From Pseudonocardia benzenivorans CB1190 (lineage in GTDB: Bacteria; Actinomycetota; Actinomycetes; Mycobacteriales; Pseudonocardiaceae): 64,000 nt of DNA. The stretch's first letter is position 1; the number at the start of each line of letters is the position of its first letter. The notes beneath the pieces were generated by a model. It searched no databases and had not been told where the DNA came from. It saw only the letters and a list, made by a program, of their open reading frames with translations. The DNA is taken from NCBI RefSeq assembly GCF_000196675.2, contig NC_015312.1, positions 4,588,001 through 4,652,000 on the forward strand, written 5' to 3'. A program made the translations under genes and the position numbers. Positions 1 to 11,937 of the stretch are shown here, in pieces.

Positions 1-1230
1 GACGGGCAGCCGCAAGGCCTCCCCGTCGACGCCGACCTCCAGCTCCGGTTCGTCGGAGTCCACCACGAGCTCCGGGGTGCTCCACTGCCGGTAGCCGTGG
101 AAGCGGTGCAGCAGCCCCGCCGCGCCCGCGGCGAGCATCCGGGTGGCGTCGAACGCCGACTCGACGGCCACCGTCACCACGCCCAGCTCGCCGCTGTCCA
201 GGCGCGGGCGCGTGCCCGCACCCGTGAGCCCCTCCATCCGGTACGCACCGTTGGAGACCAGCATGACGTCGACCGGGGCGGCCTGCTTCCCGTCCGCACC
301 GCGGAAGCGCAGGCCGACCCGCCGCCGCCGCGCGCCGAGCAGGTCGGGGGCCAGCCGCGCCGCCGTCGCGACCTTGGCCTCCCGGTAGCCCGCCGACTGC
401 ACGATCGAGGCGTACACCCCGAGCGAGGCGTTGTTGACGAACAGGCGGTCCCCGATCTCGGCGACGTCGACCCGTCGCTCCACGGCAGGACCGAAGGCCG
501 CGAGCGCGCCGGGCACGTCGTCCCGGTCGAGCCCCAGATCGAGGGCGAAGTGGTTGCGGGTCCCCGCCGGCACCACGACGAACGGCACGTCGTGACGGCG
601 CGCCACGTCCGCGACGAGGGCCTGCGACCCGTCGCCGCCCGCCATCCCGATCACGTCGGCGCCGTCGGCGATGGCTCGCTCGGCGAGCTCCTGCACGTCC
701 TCGCCCGGTGCGAGGACGACCGACCTGACGCCGCACGTCGTCGCGTGCCTCTCCAGGCCGCACCGCTCGGCCTTCCCGTCCCCGGACCGTGGGTTGATCA
801 GCAGCACGCCGTGCCGGGCCGGGCCGACCCGGTGCAGGTCGGCCGGCACCGGGGCGAGGTCGTGGCCCATCGCGACGCGCGTCGCGGCGAGCGCCAGCCC
901 GACCAGCACGAACACCGAGACCGTGCGCAGCGGATCGCCGAACCCGAACAACAGGACGACACCGACGATGCAGAGCACCGCGACGACGATCGCGACGACA
1001 CGGATGACGCCGCGGTGGACCAGTGCCGCCCACCCGACGGCCACGGCGATCCCGATCAGCACGACGGTGGCGACGAGCCGCAGCGGGTCGCTCAGCAGCC
1101 CGATGACGGCCAGCACGACCGCGGCGGCCACCGCGAGCAGTGCTCCGGCCGCGGCGAGCCGCCGGGTCGTCGACGGTGACGACGACCGACCCGGCGCTGC
1201 GCCCAGCCCCTGCGGAACGCCAGTCGTCAC
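1..1230 (-). CDS. Diacylglycerol/lipid kinase family protein, C-terminus cut by window edge
   Basis: About 410 codons are visible; the gene runs off base 1. An N-terminal stretch of roughly four hydrophobic segments (residues about 25-120) precedes a DAGK catalytic domain with INPRSGDGK at 145-153 and the nucleotide-binding AGGDGSQ motif at 197-203, followed by a PAGTRNHFA motif. DAGK-family enzymes phosphorylate lipids such as diacylglycerol; the membrane segments fit that site of action, but the substrate is not readable from sequence. The GTG start at 1230 was chosen because it falls 5 bases after the stop of the upstream membrane gene. It is the last visible gene of the minus-strand run that begins near 3.03 kb. 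Confidence 0.85.
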   Translation of the reverse strand, partial: MTTGVPQGLGAAPGRSSSPSTTRRLAAAGALLAVAAAVVLAVIGLLSDPLRLVATVVLIGIAVAVGWAALVHRGVIRVVAIVVAVLCIVGVVLLFGFGDPLRTVSVFVLVGLALAATRVAMGHDLAPVPADLHRVGPARHGVLLINPRSGDGKAERCGLERHATTCGVRSVVLAPGEDVQELAERAIADGADVIGMAGGDGSQALVADVARRHDVPFVVVPAGTRNHFALDLGLDRDDVPGALAAFGPAVERRVDVAEIGDRLFVNNASLGVYASIVQSAGYREAKVATAARLAPDLLGARRRRVGLRFRGADGKQAAPVDVMLVSNGAYRMEGLTGAGTRPRLDSGELGVVTVAVESAFDATRMLAAGAAGLLHRFHGYRQWSTPELVVDSDEPELEVGVDGEALRLPV

Positions 1231-1235
1231 GACGA

Positions 1236-1655
1236 TCAGCCGTTGCGCAGACGGGTGGCGAGGGCGTAGATGATCGTCACGTCGACCGCGATGATCAGGA
1301 TCGACCACAGCGGGTAGTGCGGCAGGAACAGGAAGTTCGCCACCAGGCTCAGCACGGCCAGCGCGATGCCGACCATCGCCCCCCAGGTCACGTCCTTCAC
1401 CACGGCGACACCGACGACGATCATGATCGCGCCGAGGATCAGGTGGGTCCAGCCCCACCCGGTGAGATCGAACTCGAACACGTAGTTGGGGGTGGTGACG
1501 TAGACCTGGTCGCGCAGGATCGCGGAGATGCCGCTGAGCGCGTGGTACGCGCCGGCGACGATCATCATGACGCCTGCGAAGAGCACGAGACCCCTGCGGG
1601 TCGAGCTCTCGGCGGGCATGGTCGACGTGTAACTGTCCTCGGCCCGGGTGGTCAT
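1236..1655 (-). CDS. Small four-helix membrane protein, DUF7144-like
   Basis: 139 residues. A short polar N-terminus is followed by about four hydrophobic helices, with the layout of the actinobacterial DUF7144 family (unknown function): the first helix is LVLFAGVMMIVAG and a tryptophan-containing loop, DLTGWGWTH, precedes the second. The start is the ATG at 1655. It is preceded by a strong GAGGAGGAG ribosome site and overlaps the TGA stop of the RDD gene in an ATGA junction, so the two are translationally coupled. Function unknown; co-transcription with the RDD and lipid kinase genes suggests an envelope role. Confidence 0.8.
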   Translation of the reverse strand: MTTRAEDSYTSTMPAESSTRRGLVLFAGVMMIVAGAYHALSGISAILRDQVYVTTPNYVFEFDLTGWGWTHLILGAIMIVVGVAVVKDVTWGAMVGIALAVLSLVANFLFLPHYPLWSILIIAVDVTIIYALATRLRNG

Positions 1656-2197
1656 GGTGGCTCCTCCTCGACTCGGGTAAGGCGACGATGAACGGGTTCG
1701 GCACCGCCCGGGACACCCCCAGGGGGTGATACCTGCCCGTCCCGGGGCTCCCAGTCGTAGACGACGACGGTGCCGACGGCGAGGTCCTGCAGGGAGCGGC
1801 GGCGCCGGCTCACCACCGCCCAGGCCAGGCCCAGCGGGAACACCACGCAGAGCACGGCCCGCAGCCCGGCGCGCACCCATCCCGGCTGCGCCCCGCGCGC
1901 CGACCGGACGCGCAGCCCGAGGACGGCCCCGCCGTAGCTGCGGCCGGCGATCGCCCAGCCGACGGTCAGGTAGCCGACGGCGAGCAGCCCGCTCACGGTC
2001 ACCGACTGCGTCCAGCTCGGGCTCGGCCAGCGGAAGGCGATCGGCGAGACGAGGAAGCGCACGCCCGCGACCGCGAGGAAGGCGGCGCCCATCAGCACCA
2101 GGACGACGAGCAGGTCGACGACCGCGGCGAGGGTGCGGGACACGATCCCCGCGACGGCCTCCGGCATGACGTCCGCGCTGCCCCGACGGCCGGTCAC
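1652..2197 (-). CDS. RDD-family membrane protein
   Basis: 181 residues with an RDD-domain layout: hydrophobic helices near residues 22-45 and 60-80, a basic loop, then a VLGLRVRSARG segment and a further helix, ending in a short soluble tail. RDD proteins are small membrane proteins, some linked to ion or metabolite transport, but most are uncharacterised. The GTG start at 2197 overlaps the upstream TGA (GTGA), which implies translational coupling to the repeat protein. An ATG at 2167 is a less coupled alternative. Confidence 0.78.
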   Translation of the reverse strand: MTGRRGSADVMPEAVAGIVSRTLAAVVDLLVVLVLMGAAFLAVAGVRFLVSPIAFRWPSPSWTQSVTVSGLLAVGYLTVGWAIAGRSYGGAVLGLRVRSARGAQPGWVRAGLRAVLCVVFPLGLAWAVVSRRRRSLQDLAVGTVVVYDWEPRDGQVSPPGGVPGGAEPVHRRLTRVEEEPP

Positions 2198-3033
2198 GGC
2201 ACGGCGGGACGTCGCGCGGCCCCACCGCGGCGCAGCAGCCGGTCGACGGCCCCCGAGACGGCGCCGTCCGCGGCCATCGCCTCCGTGCGCACCGCGCGCA
2301 CGGTGTCGGAGGTCAGCGCGCCGGTGGACGACCGGATGATCTCGGGGAGGTCCAGGGCGTCCATCACCTCCCGGGCGATCCCGACGAGGTCGACGCGGGC
2401 GAGCACCGCCTCGACGTCCAGCCGGGCGGCGACCTGGTCGACGTCGAGCGACGCCAGCACCCGGTCGAGATCCACCCGCGAGACCACGGCGTCGACGTCG
2501 ACCTGCCCGACGATCCGGTCGACGTCGATCCGCTCGACGACCCGCTCCAGGTCGACACCCGCGACGGCCGCGTCGAGGTCCACCCCGGCGATGACCGCGT
2601 CGAGGTCGAGCCGACGCACGACGGCGTCCAGGTCGAGCCGACGCACGACGGCGTCGAGATCCAGCCGCGCCACCACGGCGTCCAGGTCCACCCGCGCCAC
2701 CACGGCGTCGACGTCGAGACCCGCCGCGAGCGCGTCGATCTCCACGTGCTCGCGGACGAGCGAGGTCAGGTCGACGGCCCTCAGCAGCGCGTCGACCACC
2801 TGCCCGACGACCAGCCGGAACAGGTCGTTCCACCAGCGGGCCAGCAGCACCCGGTCGCGCCGGCCCCGCCGGACGAGCGCCGCGGTGGTCCGGGGCGCGA
2901 CGAAGGTGACCGTCGCGACCGCGCCGTTCGCGAGGGTCGTCGTCGCGAACCGCAACGGCCGGCCCGCACGCCACACCAGCCGCGCCGCGCCGCCGCCCAC
3001 GCCGAGCAGCAGGCGCTCCGTCGTCGAGTCCAC
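2194..3033 (-). CDS. Nonapeptide-repeat protein
   Basis: 279 residues. The first ~99 residues include a short hydrophobic stretch and a basic region. Residues 100-216 consist of 13 consecutive nine-residue units of the form DAVVARLDL, with little else between them. A 60-residue tail follows. No catalytic motif is visible and I cannot name the function. The repeat could form an extended solenoid or a long amphipathic rod. The GTG start at 3033 sits 5 bases after AGGAGG, which decides it over upstream in-frame starts at 3120 and 3090. It is the first gene of the minus-strand run and lies divergent from ppk2. Confidence 0.75.
   Translation of the reverse strand: MDSTTERLLLGVGGGAARLVWRAGRPLRFATTTLANGAVATVTFVAPRTTAALVRRGRRDRVLLARWWNDLFRLVVGQVVDALLRAVDLTSLVREHVEIDALAAGLDVDAVVARVDLDAVVARLDLDAVVRRLDLDAVVRRLDLDAVIAGVDLDAAVAGVDLERVVERIDVDRIVGQVDVDAVVSRVDLDRVLASLDVDQVAARLDVEAVLARVDLVGIAREVMDALDLPEIIRSSTGALTSDTVRAVRTEAMAADGAVSGAVDRLLRRGGAARRPAVP
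2386..2736 (-). repeat. 13 x 27-bp in-frame repeat encoding a nonapeptide
   Basis: Thirteen adjacent 27-bp units. The protein consensus is [D/E]-x-V-hydrophobic-x-x-hydrophobic-D-[L/V]. Two central units are identical at protein level (DAVVRRLDL), while the outer units diverge, a pattern expected of local duplication. Confidence 0.85.
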
Positions 3034-3186
3034 CGTGGCCTCCTGTCCGGGTCGGACGACCAGGCTGCGCCAGCACGTGGCGGTGGACCTCATCCCTGAC
3101 AGGTGAGGCGCCCCCGACACCGACCGCCGACGCTCCCCCCGGCAGGCGATCGATCACGGGCGCGGTCGACCCGGAGGAGGAACGAC

Positions 3187-4155
3187 ATGGCGGACGAGCG
3201 CACCCGGCGAATCTCCGAGTTCATCGAACCGCTGCGGGTGCGGCCAGGGCGGTCGGTGCGCCTGGACCGGGACTTCGACCCGCGGCAGCGCTCGAAGACC
3301 GTCCGTCGCAAGAAGGAGGGCCGCGAGCTGCTGCAGACCGGCATCGCCATGCTCGCCGACTACCAGGCGCGGCTGGCCGCCCAGGACACCTACGGGGTGT
3401 TGATGTGCCTGCAGGCTCTCGACGCCGGCGGCAAGGACGGGACGATCCGGCACGTCATGAGCGGGGTGAACCCGCAGGGCGTGCACGTCGCGGGGTTCAA
3501 GGTCCCCTCGGCCGAGGAGCTCGACCACGACTACCTGTGGCGCTACGCCGCGCGGCTGCCCGCCCGCGGCGACATCGGGATCTTCAACCGGTCGCACTAC
3601 GAGGAGGTTCTCGTCGTGCGGGTGCACCCGGAACTGCTCGACCGGCAGAAGCTGCCCGCGGAGAGCCGCAAGAAGATCTGGCACCGGCGCTACCGGGAGA
3701 TCAACGACTGGGAGCGCTACCTCGTCGACAACGGCTTCCGGGTCGTCAAGGTGTTCCTCAACCTCTCCTACGAGGAGCAGCGGCAGCGTTTCCTCAAGCG
3801 GATCGACGTGCCGGACCGCAACTGGAAGTTCTCCGCCGCCGACGTGAAGGAACGTCGGCGCTGGAAGGACTACCAGCACGCGTTCAACGAGATGCTGTCC
3901 GAGACGAGCACGCCGTGGGCGCCCTGGTACGTCGTGCCCGCCGACCGGAAGTGGTTCGCCCGGATCTGCACCGCGGCGATCCTCGTCCACACCCTCATCG
4001 AGATCGACCCGCAGTTCCCCACCGTCGACGCCGCGGCACTGCAACGACTGGCGGAGGCACGCACCGAGCTCGCCACCCAGGGTCCCGAAGCCGGCAACGG
4101 GAGCCGGAACCACGGGAAGCGGGCCGGGCACCACCACCGGGCGGCGACGGTCTAG
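3187..4155 (+). CDS. ppk2: Polyphosphate kinase 2 family protein (PPK2)
   Basis: 322 residues, the usual size for a single-domain PPK2. These soluble enzymes transfer phosphate between inorganic polyphosphate and nucleotides. Walker A is DAGGKDGT at 79-86, the Walker B/lid region carries FNRSHYEEVLV around 133-143, and the conserved NWKFS and WYVVPAD motifs follow. The ATG at 3187 has GGAGGAGG six bases upstream, which excludes the longer reading from 3103. Direction (AMP, ADP or GDP use) cannot be assigned from sequence. It is followed 13 bases later by the P-type ATPase, so nucleotide/phosphate supply and ion pumping may be co-expressed. Confidence 0.93.
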   Translation: MADERTRRISEFIEPLRVRPGRSVRLDRDFDPRQRSKTVRRKKEGRELLQTGIAMLADYQARLAAQDTYGVLMCLQALDAGGKDGTIRHVMSGVNPQGVHVAGFKVPSAEELDHDYLWRYAARLPARGDIGIFNRSHYEEVLVVRVHPELLDRQKLPAESRKKIWHRRYREINDWERYLVDNGFRVVKVFLNLSYEEQRQRFLKRIDVPDRNWKFSAADVKERRRWKDYQHAFNEMLSETSTPWAPWYVVPADRKWFARICTAAILVHTLIEIDPQFPTVDAAALQRLAEARTELATQGPEAGNGSRNHGKRAGHHHRAATV

Positions 4156-4168
4156 GGAGGCGGAGGCG

Positions 4169-6885
<2,717 letters not shown>

Positions 6886-6889
<4 letters not shown>

Positions 6890-8646
6890 ACGAGCCGGCC
6901 CCGGAGCACCGCCGGGTGGCGGCGGTCGCCCCGGGCCTCGCGAGCCTGCTCGGCTACCGCGCGCGGTGGCTGGGGCGGGACGTCACCGCGGGCCTCGTCC
7001 TGACGGCGCTGCTGGTGCCCCAGGGCATGGCCTACGCCGAGCTGGCGGGGCTGCCGGCGATCACCGGGCTCTACACGTCGATCCTCTGCCTGGTCGGCTA
7101 CGCCGTCTTCGGCCCGTCCCGGGTCCTCGTGCTCGGCCCCGACTCCTCGCTCGGGCCGCTCATCGCGGCCACCATCCTGCCGCTGGCGGGTGCGGACGGG
7201 GACCCGGCGCGGGCGATCGCGCTGGCGTCGGCGCTCGCCCTGATCACCGGCGCAGTCATGATCATCGCGGGCCTCACCGGGCTCGGCTTCGTCGCCGACC
7301 TGATCTCCCGCCCCGCGATGATCGGCTACCTGAACGGGCTGGCCCTCACCATCATGGTCGGGCAGCTGCCCAAGCTCTTCGGCTTCTCGGTGGACGCCGA
7401 GGGCTTCTTCGGCGACGTGGCGGGGTTCGTCACCGGCCTCGGCTCGACGGTGCCCGCGGCGCTCGCCATCGGTGCACTCGGCCTGGTGCTCATCGTGGTC
7501 CTGCAGCGGTACCTACCGAAACTGCCGGCCGTGCTGGTGGTCGTCGTGCTCTCGATCGGGGCGACCGCCCTGCTGGGGCTGGCCGCGCGCGGGGTCGACG
7601 TCGTCGGCCCGCTACCGCAGGGGTTCCCGCCGCTGAGCCTGCCCGACGTGCGGCTCTCCGACCTCCTGCTGCTCGTGCCCGGTGCCCTGGGCATCGCGGT
7701 GGTCTCGCTGACCGACACGATCTCGACCGCCTCGTCGTTCGCGGCCCGCGAGGGCCGCACGATCGACGGCGGCCGCGAGATGACCGCGATCGGCGCGGCG
7801 AACGTCGGCGCGGGCCTGTTCGGCGGGTTCCCGGTCAGCACGAGCGGCTCGCGCACCGCGGTCGCCGCCCAGGCCGGGGCGCGGACCCAGCTCACCGGGC
7901 TGGTCGGCGCCGCGGCGATCACGCTGATCCTGCTGTTCGTGCCGGGGCTGCTGCGCGACCTCCCCCAGCCGACCCTGGCCGCGGTCGTGATCGCCGCCTC
8001 GCTCTCCCTCACCGACCTGCCCGCCACGCGGCGGCTGTTCCGGGTCCGCCGCGCCGAGTTCGTGCTGTCGATGACGGCCGCCATCGGTGTCGTGCTGCTC
8101 GGGGTGCTGCCGGGCATGGCGGTCACGGTCGCGCTGTCGGCGGCGAACGTCTTCCGCCGGGCGTGGTGGCCCTACCGGACCGTCCTGGGCCGGGCGCCCG
8201 GCCTCCCGGGGTTCCACGACGTGCACAGCCACCCACACGCCGAGCGGCTGCCCGGATGTCTGCTCCTGCGGTTCGACGCCCCGCTGTTCTTCGCCAACGC
8301 CCGCACGTTCCGGGAGTGGATCGACGAGCTCGTCCACGTCGACCCGGACGTGCGCTGGGTCGTCATCGCCGCCGAGCCCGTCACCGACGTCGACACGACC
8401 GCCGCCGAGATGCTGCGCGAGCTCACCGCCGCGTTCGAGCGGAGGGGTCGCCGGCTGGTGTTCGCCGAGCTCAAGGATCCGGTGCGGCGCACCGTGGAGC
8501 GCGCGGGCCTGACCGGGGCGGTCGACGCGACGCACCTCTTCCCGACGATCGACGCCGCCGTGGCCGCGTTCCGTGACCTGACGGGTGCGAGCTGGCGGTC
8601 CCCGGACCGGGCGGTCGGCCCGGCCGAGGACCGGACCGACGGCTGA
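6886..8646 (+). CDS. SulP family anion transporter with STAS domain
   Basis: 586 residues. The N-terminal ~430 residues hold many hydrophobic helices with the SulP signature region (VPQGMAYAELAGLP near residue 45). A C-terminal STAS domain begins near residue 455. SulP proteins carry sulfate, bicarbonate or dicarboxylates; the substrate is not decidable here. The GTG start at 6886 overlaps the ATPase stop (GTGA). The stop codon TGA at 8644-8646 is also the left target duplication of the adjacent IS element, so the reading frame is intact despite the insertion. Confidence 0.9.
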
Positions 8647-9632
8647 GAGAGTGTTGTGAAACCTGGTGATCACTCGGCGTGGCGGCCGTAGTAGTCGCCC
8701 GGACCTGTTGATCATCCGGTCGGGTGTGTGTCTGTACCTGCAAACCGGCGTATGACTCCTCGGTGACCGACGCCCAGTGGGTGTTGATCGAGCCGTTGCT
8801 GCCCCGCCCGGCGGCGGTGTTGGGCGGACGCCCATACGTGCACTCCCGCCGGTTGATCATCGACACGATCTCTTATGTGCTGGTCAGCGGGTGCGCCTGG
8901 CGGCTGGTCCCGCACGATCTGGCCCCGTGGAGCATCGCCTACCAGTGGTTTCGGGCCTGGACCCGCGACGGCACCTGGGACCGGGTCCACGAGGTGCTGC
9001 GTGAGCGGGTCCGCATCGCCGACGGGCGTGACCCGCAGCCCTCGGCGGCGGTGCTGGACTCCCAGTCGGCGAGGTCCAGCGAGGGCGGTGAACAGATCGG
9101 CTACGACGCCGGTAAACGCGTCCGGGGCCGCAAGCGCCACCTGCTGGTCGACACCCTGGGCCTGGTGCTGCACGTGGTGGTGCACTCGGCGTCGGTGCAG
9201 GACCGGGCCGGGGCCCGGTTGATGCTGTCCGGTGCCCGGGCCCGGTTCCCGCTGCTCGGGTTGGTGTGGGTCGACGGCGGTTATGTCAACTCGGTGGACG
9301 CGGGCCTGGTCGGTTGGGCCCGGCGCAGTGAGGGGCTGGAGGTGGTCGCGGTGCCGCGTAACGCCGACGTGAAAGGGTTCCAGGTGCTGCCCCGCCGGTG
9401 GGTGGTCGAGAGAACCTTCGGCTGGTTGACGAGGTGTAGACGGTTGGCCCGGGACTACGAACGCAAGACCGCCCACGCCGAGGCGATGATCAAGTTCGCG
9501 ATGATCCGGCTGATGGCCGCCCGCCTCGCCGGTGAGGAACTCCCCGCTCCCCGCAGTGACATTGAGAAGGAAGCCGCCCGCCGACTAGCAGAAGACCTCA
9601 AAGACTGACCACCGAGGTTCTACAACACTCTC
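8647..9632 (+). mobile_element. IS5-family insertion sequence
   Basis: A 986-bp element with terminal inverted repeats that start GAGAGTGTTGT at both ends, continue with a 2-base mismatch and then AACCT. It is flanked by a 3-bp TGA direct repeat (8644-8646 and 9633-9635), consistent with the TNA target duplications of several IS5 groups. It carries one transposase. The intact repeats and ORF suggest it is recent and possibly active. Confidence 0.9.
8724..9608 (+). CDS. IS5-family transposase
   Basis: 294 residues. It has an N-terminal IS5-type domain (LTDAQW-like VTDAQWVLIEPLLP near residue 14) and a DDE core with VLDSQSA (first Asp, about 110), VWVDGGY (second Asp, about 187) and VVERTFGWL (Glu, about 232). 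The spacing and the R-x-K-R after the first Asp are typical of the family. The GTG at 8724 is the longest start; a second GTG at about 8763 would still keep all motifs. No frameshift is seen. Confidence 0.9.
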   Translation: MCVCTCKPAYDSSVTDAQWVLIEPLLPRPAAVLGGRPYVHSRRLIIDTISYVLVSGCAWRLVPHDLAPWSIAYQWFRAWTRDGTWDRVHEVLRERVRIADGRDPQPSAAVLDSQSARSSEGGEQIGYDAGKRVRGRKRHLLVDTLGLVLHVVVHSASVQDRAGARLMLSGARARFPLLGLVWVDGGYVNSVDAGLVGWARRSEGLEVVAVPRNADVKGFQVLPRRWVVERTFGWLTRCRRLARDYERKTAHAEAMIKFAMIRLMAARLAGEELPAPRSDIEKEAARRLAEDLKD

Positions 9633-9706
9633 TGAGCCGGGACCGGCGACCCGACGACGTCACCCGGGTTCCTGTCCGCCGCGCGCGTCGGACCCGCGAC
9701 ACAGGA

Positions 9707-9742
9707 GAGCCGGCCCCGGGATCGTCGTCCCGGGACCGGCTC
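9707..9742. terminator. Bidirectional-type hairpin between converging units
   Basis: A 14-bp stem with one mismatch (arms 9707-9720 and 9729-9742, 8-base loop). There is no T-tract, as is common in actinobacteria. It lies just beyond the IS and the 3' end of the DUF1269 gene, so it could stop transcripts from both sides. Confidence 0.65.
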
Positions 9743-9762
9743 CACCGGTCACCCCCCGGGGG

Positions 9763-10287
9763 TCACGCCTTCGTCGAGGCCTCCTCGTTCGCCTCTTCGG
9801 CCGGCTCCTCGAAGACCTCGCGCAGCCGGGCCTCCTGCTCCGCGGACAGGTTCGTCGACACCAGGTGGGCGCCGCTGCCGCGGAACTCGCCCAGGACCCG
9901 GTCGGCCACGGCGTTGTCCGACATCACGAACAGCGCCGACGTGCCCTCGGTGATCTCGTCACGGACCCGCTTGATGAAGCCGTCGTCGATCCCGACGTCG
10001 GCCAGCGACCCGCTCAACGCCCCCATCGCGGCCCCGATCGCCATGCCCAGCAACGGGATGAAGAACAACAACCCGAACAGCAGACCCCAGAAGCTGCCGC
10101 CGAGCGCCCCTGCCCCGGTGAGGTTGCGCAGCTGCTCGGTCTTGGGCTTGCGCCTGCCCTCCGGCCACGTCACCACGGCCGCGTCGACGATCTGGATGAG
10201 CTCCTCCTTCTGCAACCTCTCCAGAACGCTGAGCGCACCTCGGGCGCCGCCTGCCGTGTCGAACTTCCACACCGTCAACGTCGCCAT
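9763..10287 (-). CDS. DUF1269 family protein with glycine-zipper membrane segment
   Basis: 174 residues. The N-terminus (TLTVWKFDTAGGA) and the DAAVVTWPEG motif match DUF1269. A glycine-rich hydrophobic segment at about 65-100 (LLFGLLFFIPLLGMAIGA) separates two soluble parts, and the C-terminus is acidic. Proteins of this family are common in actinobacterial stress or dormancy regions; function unknown. The ATG at 10287 has AGGAGCGGG upstream and excludes the longer in-frame reading. It converges on the IS element across a hairpin. Confidence 0.85.
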   Translation of the reverse strand: MATLTVWKFDTAGGARGALSVLERLQKEELIQIVDAAVVTWPEGRRKPKTEQLRNLTGAGALGGSFWGLLFGLLFFIPLLGMAIGAAMGALSGSLADVGIDDGFIKRVRDEITEGTSALFVMSDNAVADRVLGEFRGSGAHLVSTNLSAEQEARLREVFEEPAEEANEEASTKA

Positions 10288-10466
10288 TCCCGCTCCTGTT
10301 GTCTCGTCGGTCCCCGAACCGTGCGTCGTACGGGCCGCGCCGACATCACCCGATCCGGACGAGTGGCGTTCGCCCCTCAGGGGTGAGCACAACCGGGCCG
10401 CGCCCGGCCACGCTGCGGAGCGCACGACCGGGGAGGGGCGATGGCTGTCGAACGCGCGGGCGCGTC

Positions 10467-11003
10467 GTGACCGAGACGTCACCGGCGCCGAGCCGCCGGC
10501 AGGTCGTTACCGTGACGATCGCGTCTGCCGTCGTCGCGGCGTTCCTGCTGGTCGTCTACTACCGCGCCCCCCTGGACGGCAAGCTCGACGGCACGGTCAT
10601 CTTCTGGCTGGCCGTCGGCCTCGTGGGCCTGGGGCTGGCCCTGGCCTGGCAGGTGCGCGCGATCATGACCTCGGACACCCCGCGGCTGCGGGCGGCGGCG
10701 ACCGTGGCGGTCGGGCTGCCGTTCCTGCTGCTGCTCTACGCCGCGACGTACGCGGTGATGTCGGAGAACGCCCCGGCGTGCTTCACCCAGCCACTGGACC
10801 GCACGGGTGCGCTCTACTACACGATGACCGTGTTCACCACGGTCGGCTTCGGCGACATCGCCCCCACCACCGGGGCCACGAGGATCCTCACGATGACCCA
10901 GATGGCCGTCGGCCTGCTGGCCGTCGGTGTGGTCGCGAAGCTCCTCCTCGGCGCCGTCGACGTCGCCGAGCGACGACGCACGGGCTCCGGTCCCGACCGG
11001 TGA
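10467..11003 (+). CDS. Two-helix potassium channel-like protein
   Basis: 178 residues. There are two N-terminal hydrophobic helices, a third near residues 85-105, then a pore loop with the K+ selectivity signature TVGFGD preceded by YYTMTVFT, and a final helix. This matches Ion_trans_2 channels. No cytoplasmic RCK or cyclic-nucleotide domain is attached, so gating is unknown. The GTG at 10467 was chosen because it precedes the first helix and the sequence upstream of it (from 10299) has low-complexity, non-protein-like composition; the ribosome site is weak. Confidence 0.82.
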   Translation: MTETSPAPSRRQVVTVTIASAVVAAFLLVVYYRAPLDGKLDGTVIFWLAVGLVGLGLALAWQVRAIMTSDTPRLRAAATVAVGLPFLLLLYAATYAVMSENAPACFTQPLDRTGALYYTMTVFTTVGFGDIAPTTGATRILTMTQMAVGLLAVGVVAKLLLGAVDVAERRRTGSGPDR

Positions 11004-11202
11004 CGGGACGCCGCGCCGGCCCAGCAACCGCTCCTCCAGCCGCTCGAGCGCCATCGCCACCACGATCACCAGCACCGGCACCAGCACTGCGACCAGCGCC
11101 ATCACACCCTCCGCCCCACCCACGGTTCGACCCGACCGCGGGGCCGCCCCCGCGATCGAGACCGTCGCGCGCGAGCACCACCGCACGCCTCACCCCGAGC
11201 GG

Positions 11203-11757
11203 GTGGTGTGGCCCGGCGGCGGCGCCCGGGACCGTGGGACGGTGGACGGCCCCGGGGACCGCTGGACGCGCCTGCTCGGCGGGAGGCTCCGCGGCTGGGC
11301 GGACGCGGAGGAGCTGGCGCACGCGATCCACGGCAGCATCGTCGGCGCCGCGGCGATGGTCGGGGCCGGCCTGCACGGGACGTTGCCGGCCGTCGTGATC
11401 ACCGTGCTGGTGACGGTCGCCGTCTACTGGGCGGCCGACCAGTACTCCGCGCTGCTCGGCGCGGCCGCCAACGGGGTGCGCGGCTCCGTCCGGGTCCGCG
11501 AGATCCTGCGCCACGGCCGGCCGATGCTGGAGGCGGCCTACACCCCGCTCGTCGTCCTCGTCGTCGTCGGCCTGATCACGAAGGACGTCAGCACCAGCGT
11601 GCTCGTGGCCCTGATCGTGGCCACGCTGCTGCTGGGCGGCCTCGGGCACATCGCGGGGCGCCGCGCCGGCGCGACACGGGCCGGGGCGATCGGATGGGCC
11701 GCGGGCAGCGCCGCGCTCGGCGCCGTCCTCATCCTGCTCAAGCTGCTCCTGCACTGA
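11203..11757 (+). CDS. Integral membrane protein of unknown function
   Basis: 184 residues. A soluble N-terminus of ~55 residues containing WADAEELAHAIHGSI is followed by about four hydrophobic helices. I do not recognise the family. Tandem GTG codons at 11203 and 11206 are the likely start; another at 11242 is possible. It follows the potassium channel by about 200 bases on the same strand. Confidence 0.65.
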   Translation: MVWPGGGARDRGTVDGPGDRWTRLLGGRLRGWADAEELAHAIHGSIVGAAAMVGAGLHGTLPAVVITVLVTVAVYWAADQYSALLGAAANGVRGSVRVREILRHGRPMLEAAYTPLVVLVVVGLITKDVSTSVLVALIVATLLLGGLGHIAGRRAGATRAGAIGWAAGSAALGAVLILLKLLLH

Positions 11758-11937
11758 CTGTGAGTCCGAGAGTGACACGGGCCGGAGGACGTACTCGTCG
11801 CGCGACCGTGACGATTCCCGGCCGACGGTGTCATTCCTGACGTGGATCGACACGGATGCAGGGTCGTCGGCCGGGAGACAGGTCCGGCGCGGGTCGCGGC
11901 GGGTCCGCGGCGGTACGGGGCGAGGAGTGACGGGCGG

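Noticed and set aside
97..1179. Long plus-strand frames opposite the lipid kinase
   Set aside because: Arginine/proline/histidine-rich composition with no motifs; shadow of the minus-strand DAGK gene.
2386..2736. CRISPR-like periodicity (27 bp)
   Set aside because: The period is a multiple of three and in frame within a coding gene, with no unique spacers; it is a protein repeat.
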